Counted from the first letter of the stretch, positions 35,125-44,696 are shown. The stretch is 64,000 bases of DNA from Brevibacterium sp. CCUG 69071 (GCF_021023135.1 NZ_PGFV01000002.1:434001-498000), one strand, 5' to 3'. Numbers and translations: made by a program. Notes: generated by a model from the letters alone, not told the origin.

Positions 35125-36750
35125 TCAACCTTTCACGGGTGGCTGTGCACCCGAGGATCCGCGGTGATCATTCTCGGTGGGACTGCTCGGTGTGGTGGGA
35201 CTGTTCGGTCTGGTCGGAGTACTCGGCATGTTCGGGTTGCTCGGTGAGGTTGGTGTGCCGACCCGGGAACCGGCGCGGGCGTATGAGTGGTACTGATCCC
35301 TGACCCCGGACGGGCGCGGGTGGAGGGTTGCGACGAGTTCGACCGGCCACCTCGGCGGGGTTCCCGTCAGCGTCCATGCGGCCTGCCGGGCGGCACCGAT
35401 GGCCACGTATTCGGCTTGTTCGGGGACGTCGATGGGGACGGTGAAGACGTCCCTGGCGACCTCGCGGACGGCCGGGTTGCGGGCGGCTCCGCCGATGAGC
35501 AGCAGGCGTTCGGCGTCCACTCCCTGGGCCAGCACGGCGTCGAGTCCGTCGGCGAGTCCGCAGAGCATGCCTTCGACGAAGGCGCGGGCGACATTGCCTG
35601 CCCGGGAGTTCGCCAGGGTCATCCCCTCCAGCCGGGCCGTGGCGTCGGGGAGATTCGGGGTGCGCTCGCCCTCGAAGTAGGGCACGAGGGTCAGCCCGCC
35701 CGCCCCCGAGGTCGAGGACAGGGCCAGGGCCGCGACCTCTTCGTGGCTGGCGCGCAGCATCTCGGTGGCCGAGTCGAGGACCCGGGCGGCGTTGAGGGTG
35801 GCGACCAGCGGCAGGCGTCCGCCGTCGGCGGAGGCGAATCCGGCGACCGTCCCGGTGGGATCGCTGATCTCGAGTCCGGTGGGGCTGAACACGGTGCCCG
35901 AGGTGCCGATCGAGACGACGACATCGCCGGCGGTCGCGCCGAGTCCGAGTGCCGCGGCCGCATTGTCCCCGGCCCCGGGTCCGAGCAGGATGCCCTCAGG
36001 GGTGGTGCCGGCGCTCTCGTGCGGTCCGAGCACGCGGGGAAGAATGATCGGGGCCTCGCCCGCCGAGGTGGGGGTGGGGTCGGTGCCAGGTGTCGCCGAG
36101 GTGGGGACGGCCTCGCGGGCGGGTCGTCCGAGGATCGCGTGGAAGAGCGGGAGGTCGTAGCGGCCGGTCACCGCGGAGAAATAGGCGGTGCCGCTGGCAT
36201 CGGAGGCGTCGGTGACGAGTGCGTCGAGGTCAGGATCCAGCCGGCCACGGTCGCCGGGGCCATAGCCGAGCAGTCGCCAGGTCAGCCAGTCATGGGGCAG
36301 CGCGACCGCGGCCACCCGGGCGGCGTTCTCGGGTTCGTGATCACGCAGCCAGCGCAGCTTCGCCCCGGTGAAGGAGGCGACGGGCACGATCCCGACGCGG
36401 TCGACGAAGGCGTCGACGCCGAGCTCGGCGATGAGCTCGCGGGCGGCGGCTCCGCTGCGCAGATCGTTCCACAGCAGCGCATCCCGGATCACCCGGCCTT
36501 GGGCATCGAGGGCGATGAGGCCGTGCTGCTGGCCGCTGATACTCAGCGCCGCGACATCGTCGAGCCCGCCGGCTGCCTCGATCGCCGCCTGCAGCGCCGC
36601 CCACCACTCCTCGGGATCGACCTCTGTACCCGGCGGATGCGCGGCGGTGCCGCTGCGCAGGATCTTCCCCGTCTCGGGGTCGGCGATGACGAGCTTGCAG
36701 CTCTGCGTCGAGGAGTCGACTCCGGCGACCAGGGTGCGAGGGGCACTCAT
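35125..36750 (-). CDS. xylB: Xylulokinase (FGGY family)
   Basis: Phosphorylates D-xylulose to xylulose 5-phosphate. Landmarks are GVDSSTQSCKLVI at the N-terminus, SISGQQHGLIALD, the FGGY-type phosphate-binding segment DVVVSIGTSGTVF, and LLIGGAARNPAVREV with GAARQAAW near the C-terminus. The 541-residue product ends in a Pro/Ser/Thr/Asn tail of about 45 residues, repetitive and outside the kinase fold. The ATG at 36750 overlaps the regulator stop by 4 nt; the frame is open much further upstream, but only as a shadow of the regulator gene. Pairing with the dehydrogenase at 41268 points to D-arabitol or xylulose use. Confidence 0.92.
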   Translation of the reverse strand: MSAPRTLVAGVDSSTQSCKLVIADPETGKILRSGTAAHPPGTEVDPEEWWAALQAAIEAAGGLDDVAALSISGQQHGLIALDAQGRVIRDALLWNDLRSGAAARELIAELGVDAFVDRVGIVPVASFTGAKLRWLRDHEPENAARVAAVALPHDWLTWRLLGYGPGDRGRLDPDLDALVTDASDASGTAYFSAVTGRYDLPLFHAILGRPAREAVPTSATPGTDPTPTSAGEAPIILPRVLGPHESAGTTPEGILLGPGAGDNAAAALGLGATAGDVVVSIGTSGTVFSPTGLEISDPTGTVAGFASADGGRLPLVATLNAARVLDSATEMLRASHEEVAALALSSTSGAGGLTLVPYFEGERTPNLPDATARLEGMTLANSRAGNVARAFVEGMLCGLADGLDAVLAQGVDAERLLLIGGAARNPAVREVARDVFTVPIDVPEQAEYVAIGAARQAAWTLTGTPPRWPVELVATLHPRPSGVRDQYHSYARAGSRVGTPTSPSNPNMPSTPTRPNSPTTPSSPTENDHRGSSGAQPPVKG

Positions 36751-37763
36751 CGCTGTTCCTCGGCGTGGTCGCGGGATCCGTCGACGCGTCGTTCCGCCAG
36801 TCGGGCCGTGTCTTCTTCGGACTCTGCCCCCACCTCGGCGAGCACGGCCCTTGCCAGCTCCTCGTCGACGATGGCGACGTCGAGGATACCGGCGGCGCAG
36901 GCGGCCCGGACGGCGTCGGCGCGCTCGATGCCCCGGGCGACCCCGACGGTCTTCGCGGCCGCGCGCAGCTGGTCGAGGGTGATGGCGATGACCCGATCGT
37001 CGATCGTGTCGACATCGGTGCCGGCGGAGTCGAAGAGACGTCCGGACACCTCGGCGGCGGCACCATCGGCCACACCCGCACGACGCTGCGCAGGACTGCA
37101 CTTCTCCCACACCGAGGACTGCTCCGCGGCCCACGGCGCCACCGAGACCACGGCGAGGTCGAGGTCGTCGGCGGCGGCGAGGGCACTCGAGATCTCGGGC
37201 AGGGCACGCAGATCCGCGGCGGTGTCCGCCTCGGTGACGAGCAGGGGAGCGGGCAGGCGGACCATGGTCACGGCCGGGTCCTGGCCGAGCCTGGCGAAGA
37301 TTCCACCTCCCGGGCGGGCCGTGCCGAGCTGCAGCGCCCCGGCGACCTGGACGATCGTGCACCGGGGGAGAGCGGGAGCGAATTCCGCGGCGGCATCGAG
37401 GGTCCGCGACCACGCGAGGCCGATGCGCATGCCGGTCCGCGCCTGCCGATCGACATAGGCCAGGGCCGCCCGCCCCATCCGCTGGGACGGGTCCTCACCT
37501 TCGGCGATGTCGACGATCACCGCGGAGTCGAGCCCGAGGGCGGCGGCGAACTGCTCGGCCAGACCGTCATCGGCGGCGGACTCGGTCTCGATCGAGATGG
37601 TCACGACCCCGCTGTCCACGGCCTCTTGGAGAAGTCGGGCGACCTGGAACCGGCTGAGCCCATGGGTTTTGCCGATGTCGACCTTCGACCTGCCCAGGAC
37701 GTAGTGGTCTCGGGCCAGCTGAGCCAGGAACCGGCGGTGTCTGGCGGTGGGGACTGTGTCCAT
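36747..37763 (-). CDS. SorC/DeoR-like family transcriptional regulator
   Basis: 338-residue regulator with an N-terminal winged-helix (LAQLARDHYVLGRSKVDIGK, THGLSRFQVARLLQEAVDSG) and a SorC-type sugar-phosphate-sensing C-terminal domain (AVIVDIAEG, GIGLAWSRTLD-type core, GVARGIERADAVRAA). It most likely controls the divergent polyol operons in response to a phosphorylated sugar such as xylulose 5-phosphate. The start at 37763 has a strong GGGAGG ribosome binding site; longer in-frame starts up to 37871 would run through the operator region. Confidence 0.85.
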   Translation of the reverse strand: MDTVPTARHRRFLAQLARDHYVLGRSKVDIGKTHGLSRFQVARLLQEAVDSGVVTISIETESAADDGLAEQFAAALGLDSAVIVDIAEGEDPSQRMGRAALAYVDRQARTGMRIGLAWSRTLDAAAEFAPALPRCTIVQVAGALQLGTARPGGGIFARLGQDPAVTMVRLPAPLLVTEADTAADLRALPEISSALAAADDLDLAVVSVAPWAAEQSSVWEKCSPAQRRAGVADGAAAEVSGRLFDSAGTDVDTIDDRVIAITLDQLRAAAKTVGVARGIERADAVRAACAAGILDVAIVDEELARAVLAEVGAESEEDTARLAERRVDGSRDHAEEQR

Positions 37764-37815
37764 GGCCCTCCCTTCGGGATCGACGGCGACCTCGTTATCG
37801 CTCATCTGTGATCTG

Positions 37816-37876
37816 TTGCACATCTGATTAAACCATGACACAGTATTGCACATGTGAGCGCATATGCTCATATGTT
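37816..37876. promoter_or_regulatory. Operator/promoter region of the divergent polyol regulon
   Basis: TTGCACATCTGA (37816-37827) and TTGCACATGTGA (37846-37857) are direct repeats whose starts are 30 bp apart, about three helical turns. TGAGC-N6-GCTCA (37855-37870) adds an inverted repeat. TTGCAC (37846-37851) and TATGTT (37871-37876) could be the rightward -35/-10 at a long 19-bp spacing, so regulator binding would overlap the promoter. Confidence 0.5.
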
Positions 37877-37925
37877 ACTCGGAAGCGAATTCGCGATCCC
37901 GCAATGAAGAGGGAAGGCAAACACG

Positions 37926-39284
37926 ATGAAGCACTCAATCACCGGGCGAGGCGCCGCGGCGGTGGCCATCGGCGTGGTCGGAGCACTCACACTCGCCGGC
38001 TGCGGCGGCGCGGGAGGCAGCTCGAGCGGCGGGAGCAATGAGGAGGTCAACGTCCTCATGGTCAACAACCCGCAGATGCAGGACCTGCAGAAGCTCACCG
38101 CCGACCACTTCACCGAAGACACCGGCATCAAGGTCAACTACACGGTCTTGCCGGAGAACGAAGTCCGCGCGAAGATCGGACAGGAGTTCTCCGCCCAGGC
38201 CGGCAACTACGATGTCGCCTCGATGTCGAACTACGAGATCCCCACCTATGCGAAGAACGGCTGGCTGACCCCGCTCGACGAGGGCGTTGCCGATGCCGAG
38301 GGCTTCGAGCAGGACGACATCCTCGCCCCGATGGCCGAATCGCTGACCTTCGAGGACCAGATCTACGGCGAACCCTTCTACGGGGAGGGCTCGTTCCTCA
38401 TGTACCGCAAGGACATCTTCGAGAAGGCCGGCGTGACCATGCCGGACAAGCCGACCTGGGACGAGGTCGCCGATCTCGCGGCGAAGGTCGACGGCGTCGA
38501 GAAGGGCACGAAGGGCATCTGCCTGCGCGGACTGCCGGGCTGGGGCGAGATGTTCGCCCCGCTGACGACCGTGGTCAACACCTTCGGCGGCACCTGGTTC
38601 GACGAGGACTGGAATGCGCAGGTCGATTCGCCCGAGTTCAAGGAGGCGACGAACTTCTACGTCGACCTCATCAAGGAGCACGGCGAGTCCGGCGCCCCGC
38701 AGGCCGGCTACACCGAATGCCTGACCAACCTGCAGCAGGGCAAGGTCTCGATGTGGTACGACTCGACGGCCGCCACCGGCACGCTCGAAGCCGATGACTC
38801 CCCGGTCAAGGACAAGATCGGCTATGTCGCCGCCCCCGTCAAGGACACCGACTCGAGCTCCTGGCTCTACACCTGGGCCTGGGGCATCCAGGATGCCGGG
38901 AAGAACCAGGACGCGGCCAAGCAGTTCGTGGCCTGGGCGTCCTCGAAGGACTATGAGGAGACCGTCGCCGAGGAGCTCGGCTGGCAGCATGTGCCCGCCG
39001 GCAAGCGCACCTCGACCTACGAGAACCCCGAGTACCAGAAGGCCGCCGAGCCGTTCTATCAGCAGACCGAGGACGCCATCAATTCGGCCGATCCGAAGAG
39101 TCCGGGCGTGCAGCCGCGGCCGACGCTCGGCGTGCAGTTCGTGACGATTCCCGAATTCGCGGATCTGGCGACGGGGATCTCCGAGGATGTCAGCTCGGCC
39201 ATCGCCGGTCGCACCACGTCCGATGCGGCCCTGGAGAAGGGCCAGAAGGAAGCGGAGAAGGTCGCGGACAAGTACCAGAAGTGA
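37926..39284 (+). CDS. Polyol/sugar ABC transporter solute-binding lipoprotein
   Basis: 452-residue extracytoplasmic binding protein (family 1). Lipoprotein signal peptide with lipobox LAGC (Cys26), then a Gly/Ser linker. Segments such as NYDVASMSNYEIPTYAKNGW, GEPFYGEGSFLMYRKDIFEK and SWLYTWAWGI resemble sorbitol/mannitol-binding SmoE-type proteins. A GGGAAGG ribosome binding site precedes the ATG. It is the first gene of the rightward operon, followed by two permeases and a polyol dehydrogenase, which fits mannitol, sorbitol or arabitol as ligand. Confidence 0.9.
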   Translation: MKHSITGRGAAAVAIGVVGALTLAGCGGAGGSSSGGSNEEVNVLMVNNPQMQDLQKLTADHFTEDTGIKVNYTVLPENEVRAKIGQEFSAQAGNYDVASMSNYEIPTYAKNGWLTPLDEGVADAEGFEQDDILAPMAESLTFEDQIYGEPFYGEGSFLMYRKDIFEKAGVTMPDKPTWDEVADLAAKVDGVEKGTKGICLRGLPGWGEMFAPLTTVVNTFGGTWFDEDWNAQVDSPEFKEATNFYVDLIKEHGESGAPQAGYTECLTNLQQGKVSMWYDSTAATGTLEADDSPVKDKIGYVAAPVKDTDSSSWLYTWAWGIQDAGKNQDAAKQFVAWASSKDYEETVAEELGWQHVPAGKRTSTYENPEYQKAAEPFYQQTEDAINSADPKSPGVQPRPTLGVQFVTIPEFADLATGISEDVSSAIAGRTTSDAALEKGQKEAEKVADKYQK

Positions 39285-39388
39285 TCCCGCCGGTCCGGGC
39301 GGAGGCGCGAGTCGCCTCCGCCCGGGTCCCGGACCCCTCGCGTCCGGACGTCCGTCCCCGCTCTCACCCCAGCCTCGGAGGTTGTGAA

Positions 39389-40339
39389 ATGTCAGCTCCA
39401 GCCGCGCAGTCAGCGCCGGCCGCAGATCGCCCGCCTCGGGTGACGCCCGCCGCCAAACCCAGTGCCCGGGAGCGGTGGTCGAAACGCGCCCCGATGCTGC
39501 CGGCTCTGCTCTTCGTCATCGTCGTCACCCAGATCCCGTTCGCGATCACCATCATCATCTCGTTCATGAGCTGGAACGCCGCCTATCCGGACGACATCGC
39601 CTTCGGCACCCTGAGCAACTACATCGCTGTCTTCACCGATGCGAACCTGCTCCGGGCCGTGTTCGTCACCGTGGGTCTGACCGTCGGGGTCGTCCTCGTC
39701 TCGGCCCTGCTCGGGCTGCTCATCGCGCTCCTCCTCGACCGGAAGTTCATCGGCCGCGGCATCGTCCGGACTCTGATGATCACCCCCTTCCTCGTCGTGC
39801 CGGTGGCTGCGGCGCTGCTGTTCAAGCACGCGATCTTCAACCCCTCGTACGGTTTCCTCAACGGCCTGCTCACCACCGTCTTCGGTGAGGGCGCACCGCA
39901 GCCGGATCTGATGAGCTCCTCTCCGCTGCTCGGCATCGGCATCGTCCTCGTCTGGCAGTGGACTCCGTTCATGATGCTCATCATGCTCGCCGGACTGCAG
40001 TCGCGGCCGATGGACGTCTACGAAGCGGCCCTGGTCGACGGTGCCGGACCCTGGCAGACCTTCCGCTTCATCACCCTGCCCCACCTGCGCCGCTACATCG
40101 AACTCGCGGCACTGCTGGGCACCATCTACATCGTCCAGAACTTCGACATGGTCTTCACCATGACTTCCGGCGGGCTGGGCACAGCGACCCTGCCCTACGT
40201 CATCTACCAGGAGTTCTTCGTCGCCCAGGACTACGGAGTCGCCTCGGCGGTCGGCGTCATCGTCGTCATCGCCTCGCTCATCATCGCCACCTTCGCCCTC
40301 CGGACGGCCTCGACCCTGCTCAAGGAGGGGAACTCATGA
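39389..40339 (+). CDS. Polyol/sugar ABC transporter permease (MalF type)
   Basis: 316-residue inner-membrane permease with six transmembrane helices after a cytosolic N-terminus of about 35 residues. The EAA loop contacting the ATPase reads YEAALVDGAGPWQTFRFITLP. The start at 39389 (MSAPAAQ) fits a GGAGG ribosome binding site at about 39377; an upstream extension overlapping the binding protein is open but non-homologous in character. It overlaps the next permease by 4 nt. Confidence 0.91.
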   Translation: MSAPAAQSAPAADRPPRVTPAAKPSARERWSKRAPMLPALLFVIVVTQIPFAITIIISFMSWNAAYPDDIAFGTLSNYIAVFTDANLLRAVFVTVGLTVGVVLVSALLGLLIALLLDRKFIGRGIVRTLMITPFLVVPVAAALLFKHAIFNPSYGFLNGLLTTVFGEGAPQPDLMSSSPLLGIGIVLVWQWTPFMMLIMLAGLQSRPMDVYEAALVDGAGPWQTFRFITLPHLRRYIELAALLGTIYIVQNFDMVFTMTSGGLGTATLPYVIYQEFFVAQDYGVASAVGVIVVIASLIIATFALRTASTLLKEGNS

Positions 40340-41271
40340 GCACCCAGCACAGCACCGCCTCGGCGGACATCGCTTCAGCCGGCACCGCCACCTCGGCGAA
40401 GGCCCACGAGCCCACCCCGAAGGCGAAGGCCCAGCGGCGTCCCGGGCAGGGCCGGACGGGTAAGATCCTGCTCGGACTGCTCGCTTGGGCCATCGCCCTC
40501 ATCTTCGTCTCCCCGCTGCTGTGGATGCTGCTGACCAGCCTCCACGCGGAGACCGACGCCTCGACGAACCCGCCGAGCTACTTCGCCCCGCTGACCCTTG
40601 ACTCCTACGTCAACTTCTTCGGCGGCGGCAACGGCGCGAACCCCTGGCCCTTCCTCATCAACTCGGCATTCGCGGCGATCGTGTCGACGCTCATCGTCCT
40701 CGTGCTCTCGACCATGGCCGCCTATTCGCTGGCGATCCGGCGGATCCAACGCTGGTCCGACGTCCTCTTCTTCCTGCTCTCGACGAAGATGCTGCCGATG
40801 GTCGCGGGCCTGCTGCCCGTCTACCTCGTCGCGAAGTCCTTCGGAATCCTCGACACGTGGCTGCTGCTCATCATCATCTACACGGCGATGAACATGCCGA
40901 TCGCGGTGTGGATGATGCGCTCCTTCCTCGCTGAGGTGCCCCTCGAGGTGCTCGAAGCCGCCGAACTCGACGGGGCCCGCCTGCCGCGCGTGTTCGTCCA
41001 GATCCTGCTGCCGCTGACCGCACCCGGACTGGCGGCGACGGCCCTGATCTGCTTCATCTTCTCCTGGAACGAACTCCTCTTCGCCACCGTGCTGACCTCG
41101 ACGGCGGCATCCACAGCACCGGTCTTCCTGACCAGCTTCGTCACCTCCCAGGGCCTGTTCCTGTCCCAGGTGTGCGCGGCCTCGCTGATCATCTCCGTGC
41201 CCGTGCTCGTCGCCGGCATCGCGGCGCAGGACAAACTCGTCCAGGGTCTGTCGATGGGAGCCGTGAAATGA
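40336..41271 (+). CDS. Polyol/sugar ABC transporter permease (MalG type)
   Basis: 311-residue permease, the second half of the channel. A Lys/Pro/Ala-rich cytosolic N-terminus of about 40 residues is followed by six helices. The EAA loop is LEAAELDGARLPRVFVQILLP. Start at 40336 with AGGAGG about 8 nt upstream. It overlaps the dehydrogenase gene by 4 nt. Confidence 0.91.
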   Translation: MSTQHSTASADIASAGTATSAKAHEPTPKAKAQRRPGQGRTGKILLGLLAWAIALIFVSPLLWMLLTSLHAETDASTNPPSYFAPLTLDSYVNFFGGGNGANPWPFLINSAFAAIVSTLIVLVLSTMAAYSLAIRRIQRWSDVLFFLLSTKMLPMVAGLLPVYLVAKSFGILDTWLLLIIIYTAMNMPIAVWMMRSFLAEVPLEVLEAAELDGARLPRVFVQILLPLTAPGLAATALICFIFSWNELLFATVLTSTAASTAPVFLTSFVTSQGLFLSQVCAASLIISVPVLVAGIAAQDKLVQGLSMGAVK

Positions 41272-42800
41272 GCACCGAAGCACACCCGCGCCGAGGCGGT
41301 GCGACCCTGCCGCTGCGCACCTCGAACCTCGAGGCCATCGCCGCGAACGATGTGGCCGTTCCCGCCTACGACCGGGCGGCGGTGAGGCCGGGAGTCGTCC
41401 ACTTCGGGGTCGGCGGCTTCCACCGCGCCCATATGGCGATGGTCCTCGACGACCTGATGAACGCAGGGGAGGCGATGGACTGGGGCATCATCGGCGCCGG
41501 GGTCCTCCCACACGATGTGGGAATGCGTGATGCACTGGCCTCCCAGGACCACCTCTACACGCTCACCCTCAAACACGCCGACGGCACCAGGGAGCGCCGC
41601 GTGATCGGGTCGATCATCGACTACCGCTTCGCTCCCGATGACCCGCAGGGGCTGCTCGCCCTGCTCGCCGATCCGGCCATCCGCATCGTCTCTCTCACCG
41701 TCACCGAGGGCGGCTACAACGTCAACCCGGTCACCGGTGAGTTCATCGCCGACGATCCGGACGTCGTCGCCGATGTCGAGGCTCTGAGCGCCGGTCGGAC
41801 ACCGGCGACCGTGTTCGGCTTTGTCATCGCAGCGCTGCGGCTCAGGCGCGAAGCCGGAACCACCCCGTTCACGGTCCAGTCCTGTGACAACATCTCTGAG
41901 AACGGACACGTGGCCAAGAGGATGTTCGGGGCCTTCGCCCGACTCCTCGATGCGGAGCTCGCCGAGTGGATCGAGACCTATGTCGACTTCCCCAACTCGA
42001 TGGTCGACCGCATCACCCCGGCCACGGCCGATGCCGACCGGACGGAGCTGGAGGATGAGACCGGCATCATCGACGCCTGGCCCGTCGTCGCCGAACCCTT
42101 CTTCCAATGGGTGCTCGAGGACTCCTTCACCGACGGTCGACCCGACTACGAACGGGTCGACGTCCAGGTCGTCGACGATGTCCGACCCTACGAGCACATG
42201 AAGCTGCGCCTGCTCAACTCCGGACACCAAGGCCTGGCCTACTTCGGAATCCTCGCCGGACACACCTATGCTCACGAGGCCATGAACGATCCGAACATGA
42301 CCGCCTACCTGCGGCGCTACATGGACGAAGAGGGCACACCGAGCCTCGAACCTCTGCCGGGAATCGACCTCGAGGCCTACAAAACCACGCTCATCGAACG
42401 CTTCTCCAACCCCGAGGTCCGCGACACCCTGGCCCGCCTCGGCGCGGAATCCTCCGACCGCATCCCGAAATGGCTCGTCCCTGTCATCAACGACAACCTC
42501 GCCTCCGGGGACCCGGTCGAGGTGGCGGCCGCGATCTGTGCCTCCTGGGCCCGCTACGCTGAAGGCACCGGCGAACACGGCGAGGCGTTCACGATCGTCG
42601 ACCGCTATGCCGACCGGCTTCGGGAGATCGCCGGAACGCAGGATGAGGATCCGCTCGCCTTCCTCCGCCAGAAGCAGTTCTTCGGCACGCTGGCCGAGGC
42701 GCCGCGCTTCACCGAGCCCTACCTGACGGCACTGCGCTCGCTGCACGAACGCGGAGCGGCCGAGACCCTCCGCCTGCTCGCCGCCCACGAGGAGCTCTGA
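41268..42800 (+). CDS. Mannitol/arabitol dehydrogenase (polyol long-chain family)
   Basis: NAD-dependent polyol dehydrogenase of 510 residues, oxidising D-mannitol to fructose or D-arabitol to D-xylulose. The Rossmann segment VVHFGVGGFHRAH (43-55) is present. The catalytic set is Lys312, Asn317 and His320 in KLRLLNSGH, the signature of the family. Last gene of the binding protein-permease operon, with an ATGA start overlap. Together with xylulokinase the pathway arabitol to xylulose to xylulose 5-phosphate is complete here. Confidence 0.92.
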   Translation: MSTEAHPRRGGATLPLRTSNLEAIAANDVAVPAYDRAAVRPGVVHFGVGGFHRAHMAMVLDDLMNAGEAMDWGIIGAGVLPHDVGMRDALASQDHLYTLTLKHADGTRERRVIGSIIDYRFAPDDPQGLLALLADPAIRIVSLTVTEGGYNVNPVTGEFIADDPDVVADVEALSAGRTPATVFGFVIAALRLRREAGTTPFTVQSCDNISENGHVAKRMFGAFARLLDAELAEWIETYVDFPNSMVDRITPATADADRTELEDETGIIDAWPVVAEPFFQWVLEDSFTDGRPDYERVDVQVVDDVRPYEHMKLRLLNSGHQGLAYFGILAGHTYAHEAMNDPNMTAYLRRYMDEEGTPSLEPLPGIDLEAYKTTLIERFSNPEVRDTLARLGAESSDRIPKWLVPVINDNLASGDPVEVAAAICASWARYAEGTGEHGEAFTIVDRYADRLREIAGTQDEDPLAFLRQKQFFGTLAEAPRFTEPYLTALRSLHERGAAETLRLLAAHEEL

Positions 42801-42856
42801 GGCACTTGCGAGGAGCTGTGAGTCACCCGCGACGCCGTGGGTTCAGCTTCGGCGTT

Positions 42857-42868
42857 TAGCATGGTGGC
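42857..42868 (+). promoter_or_regulatory. Leaderless-type -10 element of the NagZ-like gene
   Basis: TAGCAT (42857-42862), GGTGGC, then the ATG at 42869. Confidence 0.4.
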
Positions 42869-44530
42869 ATGCGACCCAGACTCGGCATCATCGCTCTGAC
42901 CACCGCGCTCGCCCTGGCCGGCTGCTCCGGCGGATCTGCGGAGAGGGATCCCGGTGCAGAATCCGGCGGCGACGCGCAGTCGGGTCAGGCTCAGGCTGAG
43001 AGCACCCCGAGCCCGGAGCCCAGCGAGGTCGAACCCGCGGACTTCGCGGATGAAGCGAAGGACATCGTCGCGGACTTCTCGGACGAGGAGCTCGCCGGAT
43101 CGCTCATCATCGGCACCTGGTCGGGCACCGACACCCAGACCGCGGTGAACATGGTCGAGGGCAGCCACCTCGGCGGGGTCATCGTGATGGCCGACAACCT
43201 GCCCGAGAATCCCACCTCCGACCAGGTCACAGGCGTGACCGAAGCGATCAGCGGAGCGCGGACGAAAGACCAGCCGGTGTCGATCGGCGTCGATCAGGAG
43301 GGCGGTCCCGTCTCCCGGCTGAGCACCGCGGCACTGCCGTTCCCGCCGCTCATGGCCTTCGGCGCTGCGAAGGACTCTGAACTCACGCAGACCGCGACGA
43401 AGGTCCAGGGTCAGAACCTCACCGACCTCGGCTTCACCATCGACTTCGCCCCCGATGCCGACGTCACCACGGGGGAGAAGGACGTGGCGGTCAACGTCCG
43501 CTCCGCCGGCGATGACCACAAGCAGGCCGCCGAGGTGGTCGGCGATGCGACGACCGGGTATCGCCTCGGAGGGGTTGCGACCTCGGCGAAGCACTTCCCG
43601 GGCCACGGTCGCCTGGACGTGGACTCGCACAAGAGCCTGCCGGTGTCGAAGAAGAGCATCGACGAGCTCGCGGACACGGACCTGCTGCCTTTCGAATCCG
43701 CCGTCGACGCGGGCATCCCAATGGTCATGATGGGCCACATCGGGCTGCCCGATGCGAAGACGACCCCGGCGACCCTGAACAAGAAGGCCTACGCGGCGCT
43801 GCGGGACAAGCTCGACTTCGACGGCGTCATCGTCACCGATGCCCTGAACATGGAGGCCGTGGACCAGAACCTGTCCGGGGGAGAGACCGTCAAGGCGCTC
43901 GCCGCCGGGGCTGACCTCGCACTCATGCCTCCGGACTCCGCGGCCGCGCAGAAGGCCGTGGTCAGCGCCCTGGGCGACGGGACTTTGAAGAAGGACGATC
44001 TGGTGGCCAAGGCCGAACGCGTCGTTGCGATGCAGTTGGCCACCGCCGAGGTGCAGAAGTCAGCCGGGGAGACCGGAGACTCGGGGTCCGACGCGGTGGA
44101 CGCGGCGGCGGACGGATCGGAGGCGGACGGATCGGAGGATCCGGAGAAGGTGCTCACCGAGGTGGCCGAGAAGTCCCTGACCGTGCTCAAGGGCAAGTGC
44201 TCGTTCGTCGGCACGGATGCGATCTCCATCGTCGGCGGCAGCGAGAAGGAGAAGGCCGCGCTGACCGAGGCCGCGAAGAAGGCAGGGCTGGAGGTCGGTT
44301 CCGGTGGCACGAGCGTGAGTCTGAGCCCGGGCACCTCCGCCGAGGTGGCCGTGGGCACCGCTGCCCCGTGGACGATGCGCAGCACCTCGGCGAAGTCCGC
44401 GGTCACCGCTTATGACTCCAACCCCTATGCGCTGGGCGCCGTGGTCAAGTGGCTCAAGGGCGATCTCGAGGCTTCGGGTCAGCTGCCCGTGGACTACGAG
44501 GGCAGCGACAAGGCTCCCGACTGCGGGTGA
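42869..44530 (+). CDS. Glycoside hydrolase family 3 lipoprotein (NagZ-like)
   Basis: 553-residue lipoprotein (lipobox LAGC, Cys19) on the outer face of the membrane. The GH3 catalytic domain covers about 65-395: SIGVDQEGGPVSRL, KHFPGHG (241-247), the His-containing loop DSHKSLP and the nucleophile Asp324 in IVTDALNM. These match beta-N-acetylglucosaminidases that act on peptidoglycan fragments; Gram-positive homologues are often secreted like this. After an Asp/Ala/Gly/Ser linker the last 130 residues form a small domain (AISIVGGSEKEKAALTEA) rather than a second GH3 domain. Confidence 0.87.
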   Translation: MRPRLGIIALTTALALAGCSGGSAERDPGAESGGDAQSGQAQAESTPSPEPSEVEPADFADEAKDIVADFSDEELAGSLIIGTWSGTDTQTAVNMVEGSHLGGVIVMADNLPENPTSDQVTGVTEAISGARTKDQPVSIGVDQEGGPVSRLSTAALPFPPLMAFGAAKDSELTQTATKVQGQNLTDLGFTIDFAPDADVTTGEKDVAVNVRSAGDDHKQAAEVVGDATTGYRLGGVATSAKHFPGHGRLDVDSHKSLPVSKKSIDELADTDLLPFESAVDAGIPMVMMGHIGLPDAKTTPATLNKKAYAALRDKLDFDGVIVTDALNMEAVDQNLSGGETVKALAAGADLALMPPDSAAAQKAVVSALGDGTLKKDDLVAKAERVVAMQLATAEVQKSAGETGDSGSDAVDAAADGSEADGSEDPEKVLTEVAEKSLTVLKGKCSFVGTDAISIVGGSEKEKAALTEAAKKAGLEVGSGGTSVSLSPGTSAEVAVGTAAPWTMRSTSAKSAVTAYDSNPYALGAVVKWLKGDLEASGQLPVDYEGSDKAPDCG

Positions 44531-44552
44531 GGACGATTCATCTGTCGAGTTG

Positions 44553-44601
44553 AGGACGATCTGTGTCGGGAATGTCGGGATCTTTCGACACGGATCGTCC
44601 T
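44553..44601. terminator. Hairpin between the NagZ-like and sulfurtransferase genes
   Basis: A 16-bp stem with one mismatch (AGGACGATCTGTGTCG / CGACACGGATCGTCCT) and a 17-nt loop lies between two convergent genes. Confidence 0.6.
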
Positions 44602-44696
44602 GAACTCTTCGTCCTGAACTCCTCGGGAGTGGCTGGGGAGCTCGGCGCGCAGGCCGTTGAGCTCAGGCAGTGGGCGGGGAGCAGGTCGAGGAGGGC

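Noticed and set aside
36751..37413. N-terminal extension of xylulokinase
   Set aside because: The frame is open but the translated stretch is Arg/Gly/His-rich and overlaps the regulator gene; the kinase fold begins at 36750.
35287..37458. 723-codon plus-strand open frame
   Set aside because: Antisense to xylulokinase and the SorC-type regulator, both well supported.
40878..42788. 636-codon minus-strand open frame
   Set aside because: Antisense to the polyol dehydrogenase with its intact catalytic motif.
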